Source of the DNA: JANNMJ01 sp031425525
Lineage (GTDB): Bacteria; Bacteroidota; Bacteroidia; Cytophagales; Hymenobacteraceae
Direction: 5' to 3'
NCBI GenBank assembly: GCA_031425525.1
Contig: JANPJM010000049.1
Coordinates: 62,001-126,000, forward strand
DNA length: 64,000 bases
This document shows, in pieces, positions 25,479 to 35,600 of this stretch. Under the pieces are notes generated by a model. That model saw only the letters and a program-made list of their open reading frames with translations. It had not been told where the DNA came from and ran no database searches. Both the position numbers and the translations under genes were made by a program. Numbering within the stretch: position 1 is the first letter of the stretch; every line of letters begins with the position of its first letter.

Positions 25479-28400
25479 ATGAATACCCGACCAATTTCGC
25501 CTTTTGCATCTTCAATATACCCCCCCCCGCTATGTTTGGAGCGGCGGGGTGGCCTTCGGGGCCGATTATTTGCCTTTCTGATGGCCGCGCTGCTGGTTGG
25601 CGGGTTGGTGCCGGGGCGGGCGTGGGGGCAGGGGATTTCGGTGCCATTGGGCACGGCGGCGCATTTTGGGCTCTTAAGCGGCAACTCCATCACAGTCGAT
25701 TCCTCCTCGCCAATCAGGGTAGCCGGACGCGTGGGGGCAGCGGGCACCATCAGCGGGCCGATTCAGACGGATAGCGGATTTTACCGGCCAACCGGCCCAA
25801 CCGCTACTGCCGCCTTGAGCGATTTGGCTGCCGCGCGGGCTTACTGCGCCGGCTTACCGGCGCAACCCTTGGCGGGGGCATTGGGTGGGGCAACCCTTAC
25901 GCCCGGCGTTTATGCCATCACCGGCGATGCTGGTGTGGCGTCCAACAGTCACGTTACACTGACCGGCGATTCTACGGCTACCTACGTCTTCAACATCAGC
26001 GGCCGGTTGTTGGCAAACGGGCAGACGACGGTCTATCTGGCCGGCAGTGTACGGCCTGAAAACGTCTACTGGAATGTTACGGGAGTGGTCAGCTTAACCG
26101 GAATGGTAGAGTGGCAAGGCGTGGTGTTGGCCGCTGATTCCATCGGGTTCGCGGGGTACCAATTTGGTGGTTTGACGCTGCTGACCTCCGGCGCTGCGGT
26201 AAGGCTGCGTGGGTTGGATGCGCGTATCGGCAATAATGTACTGGCATCTCGGCAACATATGGCGGCGCTTTCGTTGGCGCCGACGGTTATGTGTTATGTT
26301 CTGCCGCCAGCCAATAACGCGGTGCCAAACGGGGATTTCAGCGCCCGCCAGTCTTTTCCTCATGCTTACTTAGGACAAATGCTCGAATACAACTCGATAG
26401 TTTGCAATTGGTACGGCGTTTCGACAGACTATTTCCACGACGATTCTGTGGGGCCTGATGTCGATGTACCACAAAACGCCTGCGGTAATCAGGAAGCACT
26501 CAATGAGCCGACGCCGCCCGACCCGCTCTTAGGCAGCTACGTTGGTTTGATTCCGTACGTCGCTTCTCCTCTAAATAATGGCAATTATCGGGAATATGCG
26601 CAGACAAAACTGGATACGCGCCTCACGCCCGGAAGGCTATATTATGGGGAATTATTCACCAGTTTGGCAGACAAGGCAAAATACGCCTCTTTGCCACCGG
26701 CCATCCTGTTAAGTAACCAAAGCTGGATTAGCACAAACCCCGTTTATTGGGGTACCTATCAAGTAAATGGCGCAAACGTTCAACCGCAGATCGCAGCGAA
26801 CACATTCTACCCGAACAGCACGGGTTGGGAGCGTGTAGCAGGGTTTGTACCCGTGCCAGCTACCGGTCTGCCGTGGAATATGATCACCATCGGCAACTTT
26901 AACGATGATAGCAACACGCCCACCAACTTGATAAACCCGACAGGTCTACATGATTTCGCGTATTACTATATTTCTAACGTTACACTGTGGGAAATGCCTG
27001 AGGCGCCGGCTGGTTTTACCGGGTGTACCGCCACGGCAACACTCGGTGGAACAGTCACCCCCGCCCTGCCAGCCAGTCTGCTGGGCCGCGTAAGCTACTC
27101 GTGGAGCGGGCCTAACGGGTTTAGCAGCAACCAGTACCCTATTACGGTCAATCAGTCGGGTACGTACACGCTGACCGTACACGTTGCCGATCTGCAAGGT
27201 GCGTTGATGAGTTATTCTTATCCTGGCGTACAGGTTTCCGTGCAGCCGGTTACTACCGTCAGCATCTCCCCCAGCAACACCACCGTCTTCAGCACCTCGG
27301 CGCCCTTCAACCTGACGGCCACCGTCACGCCCGGCAGCGCCACCGGCACGTGGGCCTCGTTTACGGGCACGCAGTTTCAACCCGTGGGCACCGGCGCCAC
27401 GCATAGGGTTGACCCCGCCGCCCTCGGCGCGGGCACCTACTGGTACACCTATACCGTCTCAAGCCCGTGCGGCCCGCAGACGGCCAACGCCTACGTTACC
27501 GTGCTGGCGAACGAGTGCGCGCTAAAGGTGGCGAGTACGCAATGGCGCGTCATCGAACTCGATACGGTGTACGATGCCTCCAGTGCCGGGCAGATCAACC
27601 TCTTCAACGAGCCCGGCGCCGTGTACCACGTGTCGCGCAATGTGCGGCTGCTCAATGGCAGCTTCTACTTGCAGTCGGGGTGCAAAATCTACTTCGACCC
27701 CGGCACCAAGCTCACCATCGGGCCGGGCGCGGGCGTGTATGGCTGGTTCGAGTCCACGTTCACGGCCGCCTGCGATGGCATGTGGGACGGTATCCTGATC
27801 GCCGATAATAGCGGGGGGCTGGAACTGACCGGCGGTATCATCAGCCAGAGCGAGCGCGGGATCGTGCTGCAATACCCCGACCTGAACCTCCAACTGAAGA
27901 ACTGCCAGTTCGAAAACAATCTGCAGACGGTTAGCATCGTCCCCGGCGCCGAGCACGATCCGCGGGTCGCCGACCCATCGGTGGCGAATGCCGTTGTGGA
28001 GTGTACGTTCACCGTCAGCCAATTCTATTTACCGTGGGCTGGTCAGACAACTCGCGCGCGCGCGCATCTCAATTTCGGCAATTGGGATGCAAGTGCCTGG
28101 ACAGTCCAAGGCAACACGTTCGACCGCGCCTTGGTGGGCATTTTTGCCGGTGAGCGGACGGGGGAAAAACTGGCGAGTAACCGAAAGGTGGGCGCGCCGA
28201 TTCAGGACAATGATTTTACCCGGTGCGACGTAGCCGGCATCCTCGTGCCGTATCACACGTGGTCGGGTAACGTAACCGAGAACACGTTCACGTTTGCCGG
28301 CGCTTCAGCGCCCACGACGGCCTTTGCGCGCGCCGCCGCCGCCGATTACGGGTTTCCGACGCAACTCAACGGCCGCACCGTCGGCGTGTACACGATAGGG

Positions 28401-29402
28401 GCGGCGATTGAATTCGTTGACAACACCTTTGCGTACGTCAATGCCCCGGCGAGCTATGTGGGTTTCGGCTCGCTCAACGCGCCAGCTTTCACGGCTCCCC
28501 TTGGCATTTACAGCCGGCAGCGCTATCAGACCATTCAGCACAATATCTTCCGGAACCTCGAAGCCGGGATATCCCTGGAAGCGCGCTTAGAAACGAAGAT
28601 CGTCGATAACTACTTTGAAAACTGCCGCATCGGCATTCGGCTGTTGAACAATACCGGCGGGGTGCCGGCGAGTTGGGCGCCGCAACACGTGTGGCTCTCG
28701 TGCAATACCTTCAGCCGGACGGTTGATTTCGGCCAAAGCATCGGGGTGCGTATCGATCAATACGCCCGCGTGGAACTGGCCCACCGAGATGTTAACGGGG
28801 CGCTCGTTAATGGCGTAGCAACACCGCCAACCCCAGGCGATGCCGTCAAAAACGCCTTTACCAGCACTGCCTCTGGTGGGACTGGGAATGAGTTTTGGCA
28901 CGTCCACAACTTCGTTCACCCCACCACCCCGGCGCAAAGCAACCCAGTAGTGCAGTACAAGACGTTTGCACCCAATGCCAGCGGTCAGCCCGCGAATAAC
29001 ACGAGTAATATTATCACGTTTGGCAGTGTGAATGTGACGGCTGGTCAAAATATGCCAACCTTTCGCGACGATTTGCACTTTTGCTCTCTCGAGGAGGGAA
29101 TGGAAAACGGCATTCGGCTGCGGCCCGCGCAACCCGTGCTGGTTACTCCGTATATAAGTCCGGCGCCAAACCCGGCCGATGCCAGTGTGACATTTACCTA
29201 CGCGTTGCCGGCCGGGATGGCGGGTGGCGAGTTGTTGTTGCGCGAAAGCATGAGCGGGCGCATCGTGCTGCGTTACCCGCTACCGGGTGGCGCAACGTCC
29301 GTCACGTTATCGGTCGCCGCGCTGCCGCCGGGCCTGTATCTGGGCGTGCTGACGATGAACGGCCGGGCATTGTCGTCGGTTCGGCTGCAAATCGCGCATT
29401 GA
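25479..29402 (+). CDS. Large T9SS-secreted protein with ice-binding (DUF3494-like) domain
   Basis: The 1307-aa protein has a signal peptide (RGRLFAFLMAALLVGGLVPG). Residues about 52-255 then match the DUF3494 ice-binding fold: LGTAAHFGLLSGNSITVDSS, AARAYCAGLPAQPLAGALGG, GVYAITGDAGVASNSHVTLT, YVFNISGRLLANGQTTVYLA, VEWQGVVLAADSI. Next come a beta-sandwich region (270-510), PKD/Ig-like repeats (510-680), a right-handed beta-helix (about 720-1150: LELTGGIISQSERGIVLQYP, LEAGISLEARLETKIVDNYF) and a C-terminal sorting domain (PAPNPADASVTFTYALPAGM). It should be exported by the PorU/PorV system and displayed on the cell surface. The N-terminus crosses a run of nine C (25520-25528). A TTG at 25538 gives a more compact signal peptide, so the true start is open. 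Ice binding is inferred from the domain. Confidence 0.85.
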   Translation: MNTRPISPFASSIYPPPLCLERRGGLRGRLFAFLMAALLVGGLVPGRAWGQGISVPLGTAAHFGLLSGNSITVDSSSPIRVAGRVGAAGTISGPIQTDSGFYRPTGPTATAALSDLAAARAYCAGLPAQPLAGALGGATLTPGVYAITGDAGVASNSHVTLTGDSTATYVFNISGRLLANGQTTVYLAGSVRPENVYWNVTGVVSLTGMVEWQGVVLAADSIGFAGYQFGGLTLLTSGAAVRLRGLDARIGNNVLASRQHMAALSLAPTVMCYVLPPANNAVPNGDFSARQSFPHAYLGQMLEYNSIVCNWYGVSTDYFHDDSVGPDVDVPQNACGNQEALNEPTPPDPLLGSYVGLIPYVASPLNNGNYREYAQTKLDTRLTPGRLYYGELFTSLADKAKYASLPPAILLSNQSWISTNPVYWGTYQVNGANVQPQIAANTFYPNSTGWERVAGFVPVPATGLPWNMITIGNFNDDSNTPTNLINPTGLHDFAYYYISNVTLWEMPEAPAGFTGCTATATLGGTVTPALPASLLGRVSYSWSGPNGFSSNQYPITVNQSGTYTLTVHVADLQGALMSYSYPGVQVSVQPVTTVSISPSNTTVFSTSAPFNLTATVTPGSATGTWASFTGTQFQPVGTGATHRVDPAALGAGTYWYTYTVSSPCGPQTANAYVTVLANECALKVASTQWRVIELDTVYDASSAGQINLFNEPGAVYHVSRNVRLLNGSFYLQSGCKIYFDPGTKLTIGPGAGVYGWFESTFTAACDGMWDGILIADNSGGLELTGGIISQSERGIVLQYPDLNLQLKNCQFENNLQTVSIVPGAEHDPRVADPSVANAVVECTFTVSQFYLPWAGQTTRARAHLNFGNWDASAWTVQGNTFDRALVGIFAGERTGEKLASNRKVGAPIQDNDFTRCDVAGILVPYHTWSGNVTENTFTFAGASAPTTAFARAAAADYGFPTQLNGRTVGVYTIGAAIEFVDNTFAYVNAPASYVGFGSLNAPAFTAPLGIYSRQRYQTIQHNIFRNLEAGISLEARLETKIVDNYFENCRIGIRLLNNTGGVPASWAPQHVWLSCNTFSRTVDFGQSIGVRIDQYARVELAHRDVNGALVNGVATPPTPGDAVKNAFTSTASGGTGNEFWHVHNFVHPTTPAQSNPVVQYKTFAPNASGQPANNTSNIITFGSVNVTAGQNMPTFRDDLHFCSLEEGMENGIRLRPAQPVLVTPYISPAPNPADASVTFTYALPAGMAGGELLLRESMSGRIVLRYPLPGGATSVTLSVAALPPGLYLGVLTMNGRALSSVRLQIAH

Positions 29403-29405
29403 GCC

Positions 29406-31292
29406 ATGAACCGCACAGCCCGCCCTCGATTCTCGCCCTCCGTGTTTGAGAGCCGGATTCGTCGTTTGCTGCTGCTGCTGGCCCTGCTGCCGGCAACGAA
29501 GATTTCGCCCGTGGCGGCGCAATCTTCGTTGCCGGGGCGCATCCTCTGGCAGCGCGAATTGGTCGTGGGGCGCCCCCCCCGGCCCGACTTTCGCGATATG
29601 TACCAATTGCTCCAACTGTCGCCGACCAGACTGTTGGCCGTGGGTTGGGTTGGAAAAACCGATACCACTGGCGGGCCTGAGCTTTTGTTTTTCAAGCCGA
29701 ACGGCGATACTTCCAGTCGGTACTTTCCGACACTGCGCGCTTCAACTCTCCTGTTCGAAAGCGCGGTCGCCAACCCGGATAAATCTTTCGTCACATTCAG
29801 TACTTCCGGTATTGATTCAACTGGACGTAATGGGATTCTCTTGACGCATTTCGACTCGCTCGGCAATCCGGGCTGGAATCGGGCCGTTGAGTTTCGTGAT
29901 GCGAATGGGTTGATGTTAGGGTATATAGACGGCTTTCCCATTCGACTACCCGACGGATATTTGTTTGCCGCTGATTATAAATCAAACACGGCGGGTAGCT
30001 CAACCTACGGTTGCGTCGTGAAAACCGATCTGCGCGGCAACCCAAAATGGGTCCGGTGGGGCGATCTGCACGAGTGGTTTTCTATCTACGCCCAAACCCC
30101 CATCGGCATCTGCCCCAACGGCTCCTACATCGTGGTGAGTACGAGTGTGGCGCACATTGCCCCGCCGCGCAACGTCTGGGATCGAGATTGGCATTTGTGG
30201 CGAATATTACCCTCCGGCGATACCCTCCGGCCGACGTACTTCGGCCACAAACGCACCCTGGAGCGCGCGTTCGGCCTGGCCGCCACGCCCGACAACGGCG
30301 TCATCATCTCCGGCGACCGGACGGTGTTTGCCGCCCAGCCCCTACGGCGCCCGGTAGCGTACGCCGTCAAGTTCGATTCGCTCTTCCGGATGCAGTGGCA
30401 GGTGCGCCGGGCACCCAACCACCCGCCCGGCGGGGCGGCGTTCCAAAGCATCTACCCCCTCAGTAACGGCCATTATATGGCAGTCGGCTACACGGCGGTA
30501 CTAAATGCCGGCTCGCCCACCGATTACCATTACGAAGGGCTGCACGCCGAAATCGCCCCGCCCGCCTCGCCGACCGATACCGTCGGCGTCATCGTCGGTG
30601 AGTGGTTGATTCCGATGGGCAACACCCAGCAGATTCTGCCGCAACCCGGCGACAGCACGGCGTACATTTTCGGGCAAGGCCAACAGAATGTCGAAGGCCG
30701 CACGTACTTCGGCAAAATCACGGGCTTGGTGCCGCCCCTGGCCATGCCGTTGTGCGCCCGGCCGCCCCAGCTCACCCAACCGCCCACCTTCGGCCTCCCC
30801 ACCGGCAACACCGTGGCCTTCGCGCTCGATTCGGTGGCCACCCTCGCCGGGCCGCGCTACGGTGAAGTGAGTCTGGTGACGTGGGATTTCGGCGACGGCA
30901 CACCGACCCAAGAGGGCTGGGACGTGCGCCACGCCTTCGCCTCGCCCACCCCGGTACGGGTGCGGGTGTGCGTCACCAACAACCTCGGCTGCCAGACGTG
31001 CGCCGACGTGTTCCCCTTCGGGCCGGTGGCCGTGGCCGCTGACGCCGGGGCGCCGCCCACCGTCAGCGTGTTCCCCAACCCCAGCGCCAGCGGGCACTTT
31101 ACGGTGCACACCAGCGGCACGGCCAGCAGCGCCCGCCTGACCGTCTTCGATGCCATCGGCCGCACCATCTGGCACGGCCCGGCTACCGGCGCCGAAACAC
31201 CCGTCGATTTGAGCCGCCAGCCCGGCGGCGTGTACCTACTGCGGGTGGTGTGGCCCGATGGGCGGGCCATCAGCAAAAAGCTCGTCAAGTAA
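29406..31292 (+). CDS. T9SS-secreted protein with PKD domain and C-terminal sorting domain
   Basis: 628 aa, starting 3 bp after the ice-binding gene stop, so the two are co-transcribed. Signal peptide RRLLLLLALLPATKISPVAA. The main part has repeated strand-rich blocks of a propeller type (YLFAADYKSNTAGSSTYGCV, VIISGDRTVFAAQPLRRPVA, GHYMAVGYTAV). A PKD domain (VTWDFGDGTPTQEGWDVRHA) and a type A sorting domain (VSVFPNPSASGHFTVHTSGT ... GVYLLRVVWPDGR) follow. It carries a C8 tract near codon 56. Binding partner or enzyme function cannot be told. Confidence 0.85.
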   Translation: MNRTARPRFSPSVFESRIRRLLLLLALLPATKISPVAAQSSLPGRILWQRELVVGRPPRPDFRDMYQLLQLSPTRLLAVGWVGKTDTTGGPELLFFKPNGDTSSRYFPTLRASTLLFESAVANPDKSFVTFSTSGIDSTGRNGILLTHFDSLGNPGWNRAVEFRDANGLMLGYIDGFPIRLPDGYLFAADYKSNTAGSSTYGCVVKTDLRGNPKWVRWGDLHEWFSIYAQTPIGICPNGSYIVVSTSVAHIAPPRNVWDRDWHLWRILPSGDTLRPTYFGHKRTLERAFGLAATPDNGVIISGDRTVFAAQPLRRPVAYAVKFDSLFRMQWQVRRAPNHPPGGAAFQSIYPLSNGHYMAVGYTAVLNAGSPTDYHYEGLHAEIAPPASPTDTVGVIVGEWLIPMGNTQQILPQPGDSTAYIFGQGQQNVEGRTYFGKITGLVPPLAMPLCARPPQLTQPPTFGLPTGNTVAFALDSVATLAGPRYGEVSLVTWDFGDGTPTQEGWDVRHAFASPTPVRVRVCVTNNLGCQTCADVFPFGPVAVAADAGAPPTVSVFPNPSASGHFTVHTSGTASSARLTVFDAIGRTIWHGPATGAETPVDLSRQPGGVYLLRVVWPDGRAISKKLVK

Positions 31293-31339
31293 CGCGCCGC
31301 CCCGGCTCCGCCGCAGACGGCGGGGCCGGGGCGGCGCGT
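31292..31339 (+). terminator. GC-rich double hairpin after the cargo operon
   Basis: Outer stem ACGCGCCGCCCCGGC / GCCGGGGCGGCGCGT (15 bp) with an inner CCGCCG / CGGCGG stem. It starts at the last base of the preceding stop and has no T run, so termination may need a factor. Confidence 0.6.
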
Positions 31340-31346
31340 AGGTTTG
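31339..31346 (+). promoter_or_regulatory. -7 box TAGGTTTG 5 nt before the oxidoreductase start
   Basis: Exact TAnnTTTG match next to the GTG at 31352; a transcript from here would be leaderless. It abuts the hairpin of the previous operon. Confidence 0.55.
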
Positions 31347-31351
31347 CAGCC

Positions 31352-32575
31352 GTGACCCTACCCTTCGCGCTTGGTTCGTCCGCAATCGTTGCCCTCGATT
31401 ACCTCCTCATCGGCCACGGCTTGGCGGGCGCGGTGCTGGCGCATACGCTGGCGGCCACCGGCGCACGGCTGCTCGTGCTGGATGTGCCCGCGCCCGATTC
31501 GGCCTCGCGGGTGGCGGCGGGGCTGGTGAACCCGTTGGCCGGAAGGCGCGCGGCCCTGACGTGGCGCGCGGAAGAGTTGCTACCTGCCGCCGCTGCGTTC
31601 TACAAATCGGTGGCGGCGGAAACCGGCGCCAAACCGTTTTGGCACGACTACCCCATCTGGAAATTTTTCGGCACCGCCGATGAAGTGGCGGCCGGGTTGG
31701 CGCGGGTGGGCACGCCGTTCGTGGCGGGCGCGGTGCCGCCCACTGATACCGAGGCGCTGCGGGCGCCGTTTGGTGGCTTGATACTCAGCGGCGGCGGGTT
31801 TTTGCAGACCGAGCCGTTTCTGGATGCGCTCACGGCGCACCGCCGGGCGCGCGGCGAGTGGCGCGCGGAGGCGTTTGAGTTGGCGCGGTTGCAAACCGGA
31901 ACGGCGGCGGTTTCAGGGGCTGATTTGGCGGCTGATGCAGTTTCAGGGTTGATTTCGAGTGCTGATTCAACGTCGCTCTCATCCCAAGCTACACCCCCGA
32001 TTTCAACCGAACCTCTACGCTACACCCTCGCCGATGGCACCACCATCAGCGCCTGCTGCGTCATCTTCTGCGAGGGCGCGGCGGCCGAGCACAACCCGTT
32101 CTGGCGCTGGCTGCCGCTGGTGCCCAACAACGGGCAAGTGCTTGACCTGGAGATTGAAAGCGCCGGTTTGCCGCCCGATGTGGTACTCAACGGCGGCGCC
32201 TACGCGGTGCCGGTGCCGGGCCGGGCCGGCGCTTACCGCTTCGGCGCCACCTATGATTGGGGCACACAGCCGCCGACGCCCACGCCTGCCGGGCGCGCCG
32301 ATCTGCTGGGGCGCCTCGCCCGGTTCACGCCGCGCCCGGTCTGCGTGACGGCACACCGCGCCGCCCGTCGCCCGGCCGTGCGCGACCGCCGCCCGCTCGT
32401 TGGCTTCCACCCCGCCGAGGCGCGCCTGGTGCTGTTCAATGGGTTAGGCTCGAAGGGGGTAGGGCTGGCACCGGGACTGGCAGCCCACTTGGCGGCCGTG
32501 CTGGCCGGTACCGAAACGCTCTGGCCGGAGGTGAACTTAGCGCGGTTCGCGGCGTTGTACCAGACGGCTATTTGA
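31352..32575 (+). CDS. FAD-dependent oxidoreductase (DAO fold)
   Basis: 407-aa flavoprotein with the Rossmann motif DYLLIGHGLAGAVLAHTLAA close to the N-terminus, then LVLDVPAPDSASRVAAGLVN and the C-terminal flavin-contacting block RRPLVGFHPAEARLVLFNGL then GSKGVGLAPGLAAHL. The last block and the overall order resemble the MnmC/glycine-oxidase (ThiO) group of D-amino-acid-oxidase-fold enzymes, which oxidise amines. The substrate is unknown and no operon partner gives a clue. Start: no ATG follows the frame opening at 31250, and codons before 31352 cover the preceding stop and hairpin, so the GTG with the -7 box is preferred. Confidence 0.83.
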   Translation: MTLPFALGSSAIVALDYLLIGHGLAGAVLAHTLAATGARLLVLDVPAPDSASRVAAGLVNPLAGRRAALTWRAEELLPAAAAFYKSVAAETGAKPFWHDYPIWKFFGTADEVAAGLARVGTPFVAGAVPPTDTEALRAPFGGLILSGGGFLQTEPFLDALTAHRRARGEWRAEAFELARLQTGTAAVSGADLAADAVSGLISSADSTSLSSQATPPISTEPLRYTLADGTTISACCVIFCEGAAAEHNPFWRWLPLVPNNGQVLDLEIESAGLPPDVVLNGGAYAVPVPGRAGAYRFGATYDWGTQPPTPTPAGRADLLGRLARFTPRPVCVTAHRAARRPAVRDRRPLVGFHPAEARLVLFNGLGSKGVGLAPGLAAHLAAVLAGTETLWPEVNLARFAALYQTAI

Positions 32576-32615
32576 CCGGCGGATACGCCCGGCGCCGCGC
32601 ACTGCGTTCCGTGCT

Positions 32616-32623
32616 TACGTTTG
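32616..32623 (+). promoter_or_regulatory. -7 box TACGTTTG upstream of the PD40/Omp85 fusion gene
   Basis: Exact TAnnTTTG match, 24 bp before the ATG at 32648. Confidence 0.5.
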
Positions 32624-32647
32624 CCTTATATTCTTTCCCTAGAGTTG

Positions 32648-35600
32648 ATGCGTTTCTTGATCGTATTCCGGCGACTGGTGCTGATGCTGACGCTGGCGCT
32701 CGGGGTGGCGCCGCTGGCTTCAGCACAGATCACGCAAGAGGTTTTTGGGCCGAACCGGATTCAATATCGCCGCTTTCAGTGGCAGATTTACGGCACTACC
32801 AACTTCAACGTGTACTACTACGCCGGCGGGCAGGAAGCGGCGCGTAACGCCGCCGAGTTCGCCGAAAAGGAGCTGCGCCGGGTGTCGTCGCTGATCGGCT
32901 ACTACCCGTACGCCAAAACCACGTTGTTGCTCTACAACTCCGTAGCCGACCTGCGGCAGAGCAATATCGGCCTCGACGATGCCCACTACCAGACCGGCGG
33001 CGAAACGGCCCTTTCCAAAAACCGGATCGAATTGGCGTTCGATGGCCGGCAGCCGCAGTTTCGGCGCGACCTGAGTTACCGCCTTACGCGGCTGCTGTTG
33101 CAGGATATGCTGTACGGCGGCTCGCTCAAAGACCAGCTCCGCTCGACGTACCTGCTGCAACTGCCGCCGTGGTTCGTGGACGGCGCCGCCGCCTACGTGG
33201 CCGAAGGCTGGAGCGTGGAAATGGACGATTACATCCGTTCGCAGGTGCGGCACACGTCGCCGCGCAAGCTCGAAAACATTCTCACGCGCTCGCCGCGTTT
33301 GGCCGGGCAAAGCATCTGGAATTACGTGGCCGAGCGCTACGGCTACACCAGCTTGCAGAACGTGCTGAACCTGACGCGCATCACGCGCGATGAGCAGATC
33401 GGGTTTGCGTCGTCGCTGAACGTGCCGCCGCGCCAGTTCATGCGCGACTGGTTCAACTATTACTATCAGCAGAGCGACCAGCCGCCCGTGCCGTTTGCCG
33501 AGGTAGACGACGCCCACCGGCTGCGCGCCCGCAACCGCCGGAGTCTGCTGTACACCGAATCCGTGTTCTCGCCCGACGGTCGGACGCTGGCGTACGTCGT
33601 GAACGACCGGGGCACGTACCGAATCAAAGTGCGCGACGTAGCCACCGGCAAAGAGCGCCAACTGCTGCGCGGCGGCTACAAAACGCCGGATCAGCAAGTA
33701 GATGTGCGGATGCCGTTGCTGGCGTGGCGCTCGGCTACCCAACTGGCCGTGGCCGAAGTGCGGCGCGGCCGGGTGGAATTGCGCCTGAAAACTATCAGCG
33801 GTAAGGCTGCCGACGGCGAAGGAATCTGGACGCGCTTTAAGCTGGCCGTGGGTCTGGCGAAGGGCTCCGGGGCGTTGGCCGGGTTCGAGCAGGTACTCGA
33901 TATGAATTACTCGGCCGATGGCAAGCAGTTGGTTTTCAGTGCGGTGCGGGGCGGGCAGAGCGATATTTATTTGCTGCGCGCCGGGCAGCGGGCGCCGCAG
34001 GCGCTCACCAACGATGTGTTCGACGACCTGCACCCCGTTTTCCTGCCGGGCTCCAACGATGTGGTTTTCAGCTCGAATCGGTCGGCGTCCGATTCTCTGG
34101 GCACCGAGAAAGGAACGTTTGCGCGCGCCGTCGATAATTTCGACCTGTTTCGGGCCAGTACCGGCGCGGCCGGCGCCGATGTGGTGGGCGCCGTGCGGTT
34201 TCGGGCGCTCACGCGCGGCATCGGCAACGAAACCCGGCCGCGTGCCCTCGGCCCCGACCAAGTGGCGTTTCTGAACGAAGAAAGCGGCATCCGCAGCGTT
34301 TGGCAACTCGACCTCACGACCGACCAAAAGCGCCCGCTTACCGGTTTCGGCGAAAACCTCAAAACCTTCGATTTGAGCCCCGTGACGCGTCATCTGGCCT
34401 TTGTTTTCGCTGATCGCGGGCAGGAGTTCATCGGGTTGTATCAAGCATATGAGGCGCCCGCCGGGTTGCAACTCGCCAAAACGGTTCGGCAGGAAACGCT
34501 GGAAGACCGTGCCGCCCGCGCCGCGCTGCCCGCGCGACGGCCCACCCCAAAGCCGGCCGTGGCAGCGGCCGCCGATTCGGCCCAGACGCGCGCCGCTAAA
34601 CCGACCGCGCCCACCACCACCCCCGATTCGGCCGCGAACGCGACCAACCGCCCGAAAACGCCCGCCGTCATCAATACCGACGATTACGCCTTCGACGCCG
34701 AGCCGCCCAAGCCGCGCGCTCGGCGGGCCAAAACGCCCCTCACGTTCACACCGCCGCCAACGCCCGCCACTACGTTGGCCGGGCCGGTGCCGTACGATAT
34801 CCGCTTCGGCACCACCGATGTTGTCACCAGCCTCTACGCCGACCCGCTCCTCGGTACTGGCCCGGTGGTGGAGGTGCGGATGGCCGATGTACTCGAAAAT
34901 CACCGTATCCGGGCGGGTGCCTTCACGCTCACCGATTTCCGCACCAATCACGTCTACGGCGAGTATTCGTATTTGGGCCGCCGCTACGATTTGCGGGCCA
35001 ATTACCTCAAATCGACCTATTTACTCTCTTCTGAAGCCGGTAATCTGTTTCGTATCAGCCGACATTCGTTCACGCCCTCGGTCATTTATCCGCTGACGCA
35101 CTCCTTGAGCGTGCGCCTTTCGCCGACGGCCGTCACCACACGCCTGACCGTGGTGGATGTGCTGAATGCCCCCGATATCACAACCAATTTCGCCGGAGGC
35201 ACGGTCGAGGCCGTATATGATAATTCCATCATTACGGGTCTCAACCAAATGGAAGGCACGCGGATGAAAGTCGGGTTTTTGCAGATGAAAGCGTTTGGTG
35301 AGCCAAGCGAAAACTTTAGCAAATTTTACCTCGATGCGCGCCACTATCAGAAAATCCATCGGGGGTTGGTGTGGGCTACGCGCGTATCGGCGGGGGCGTT
35401 TTTGGGCGCCTCGCCGAAGCAATTCATCTTGGGCGGCGTCGATAACTGGATTTTCAACTCCAGTCGCGCCGCCAACCTGACGTACTCGGCCATCCCCGCC
35501 GATTTATTCTATCAGCAATTCGTGCTGCCGATGCGGGGTTTCCCGTTCGGGGCGCGCACCGGCCCGCGCCACATCCTGCTCAACACCGAGTTGCGCTTCC

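Noticed and set aside
32720..34951. 743-aa minus-strand frame
   Set aside because: Complement shadow of the PD40/Omp85 gene; His/Arg/Gly-rich with no family features.
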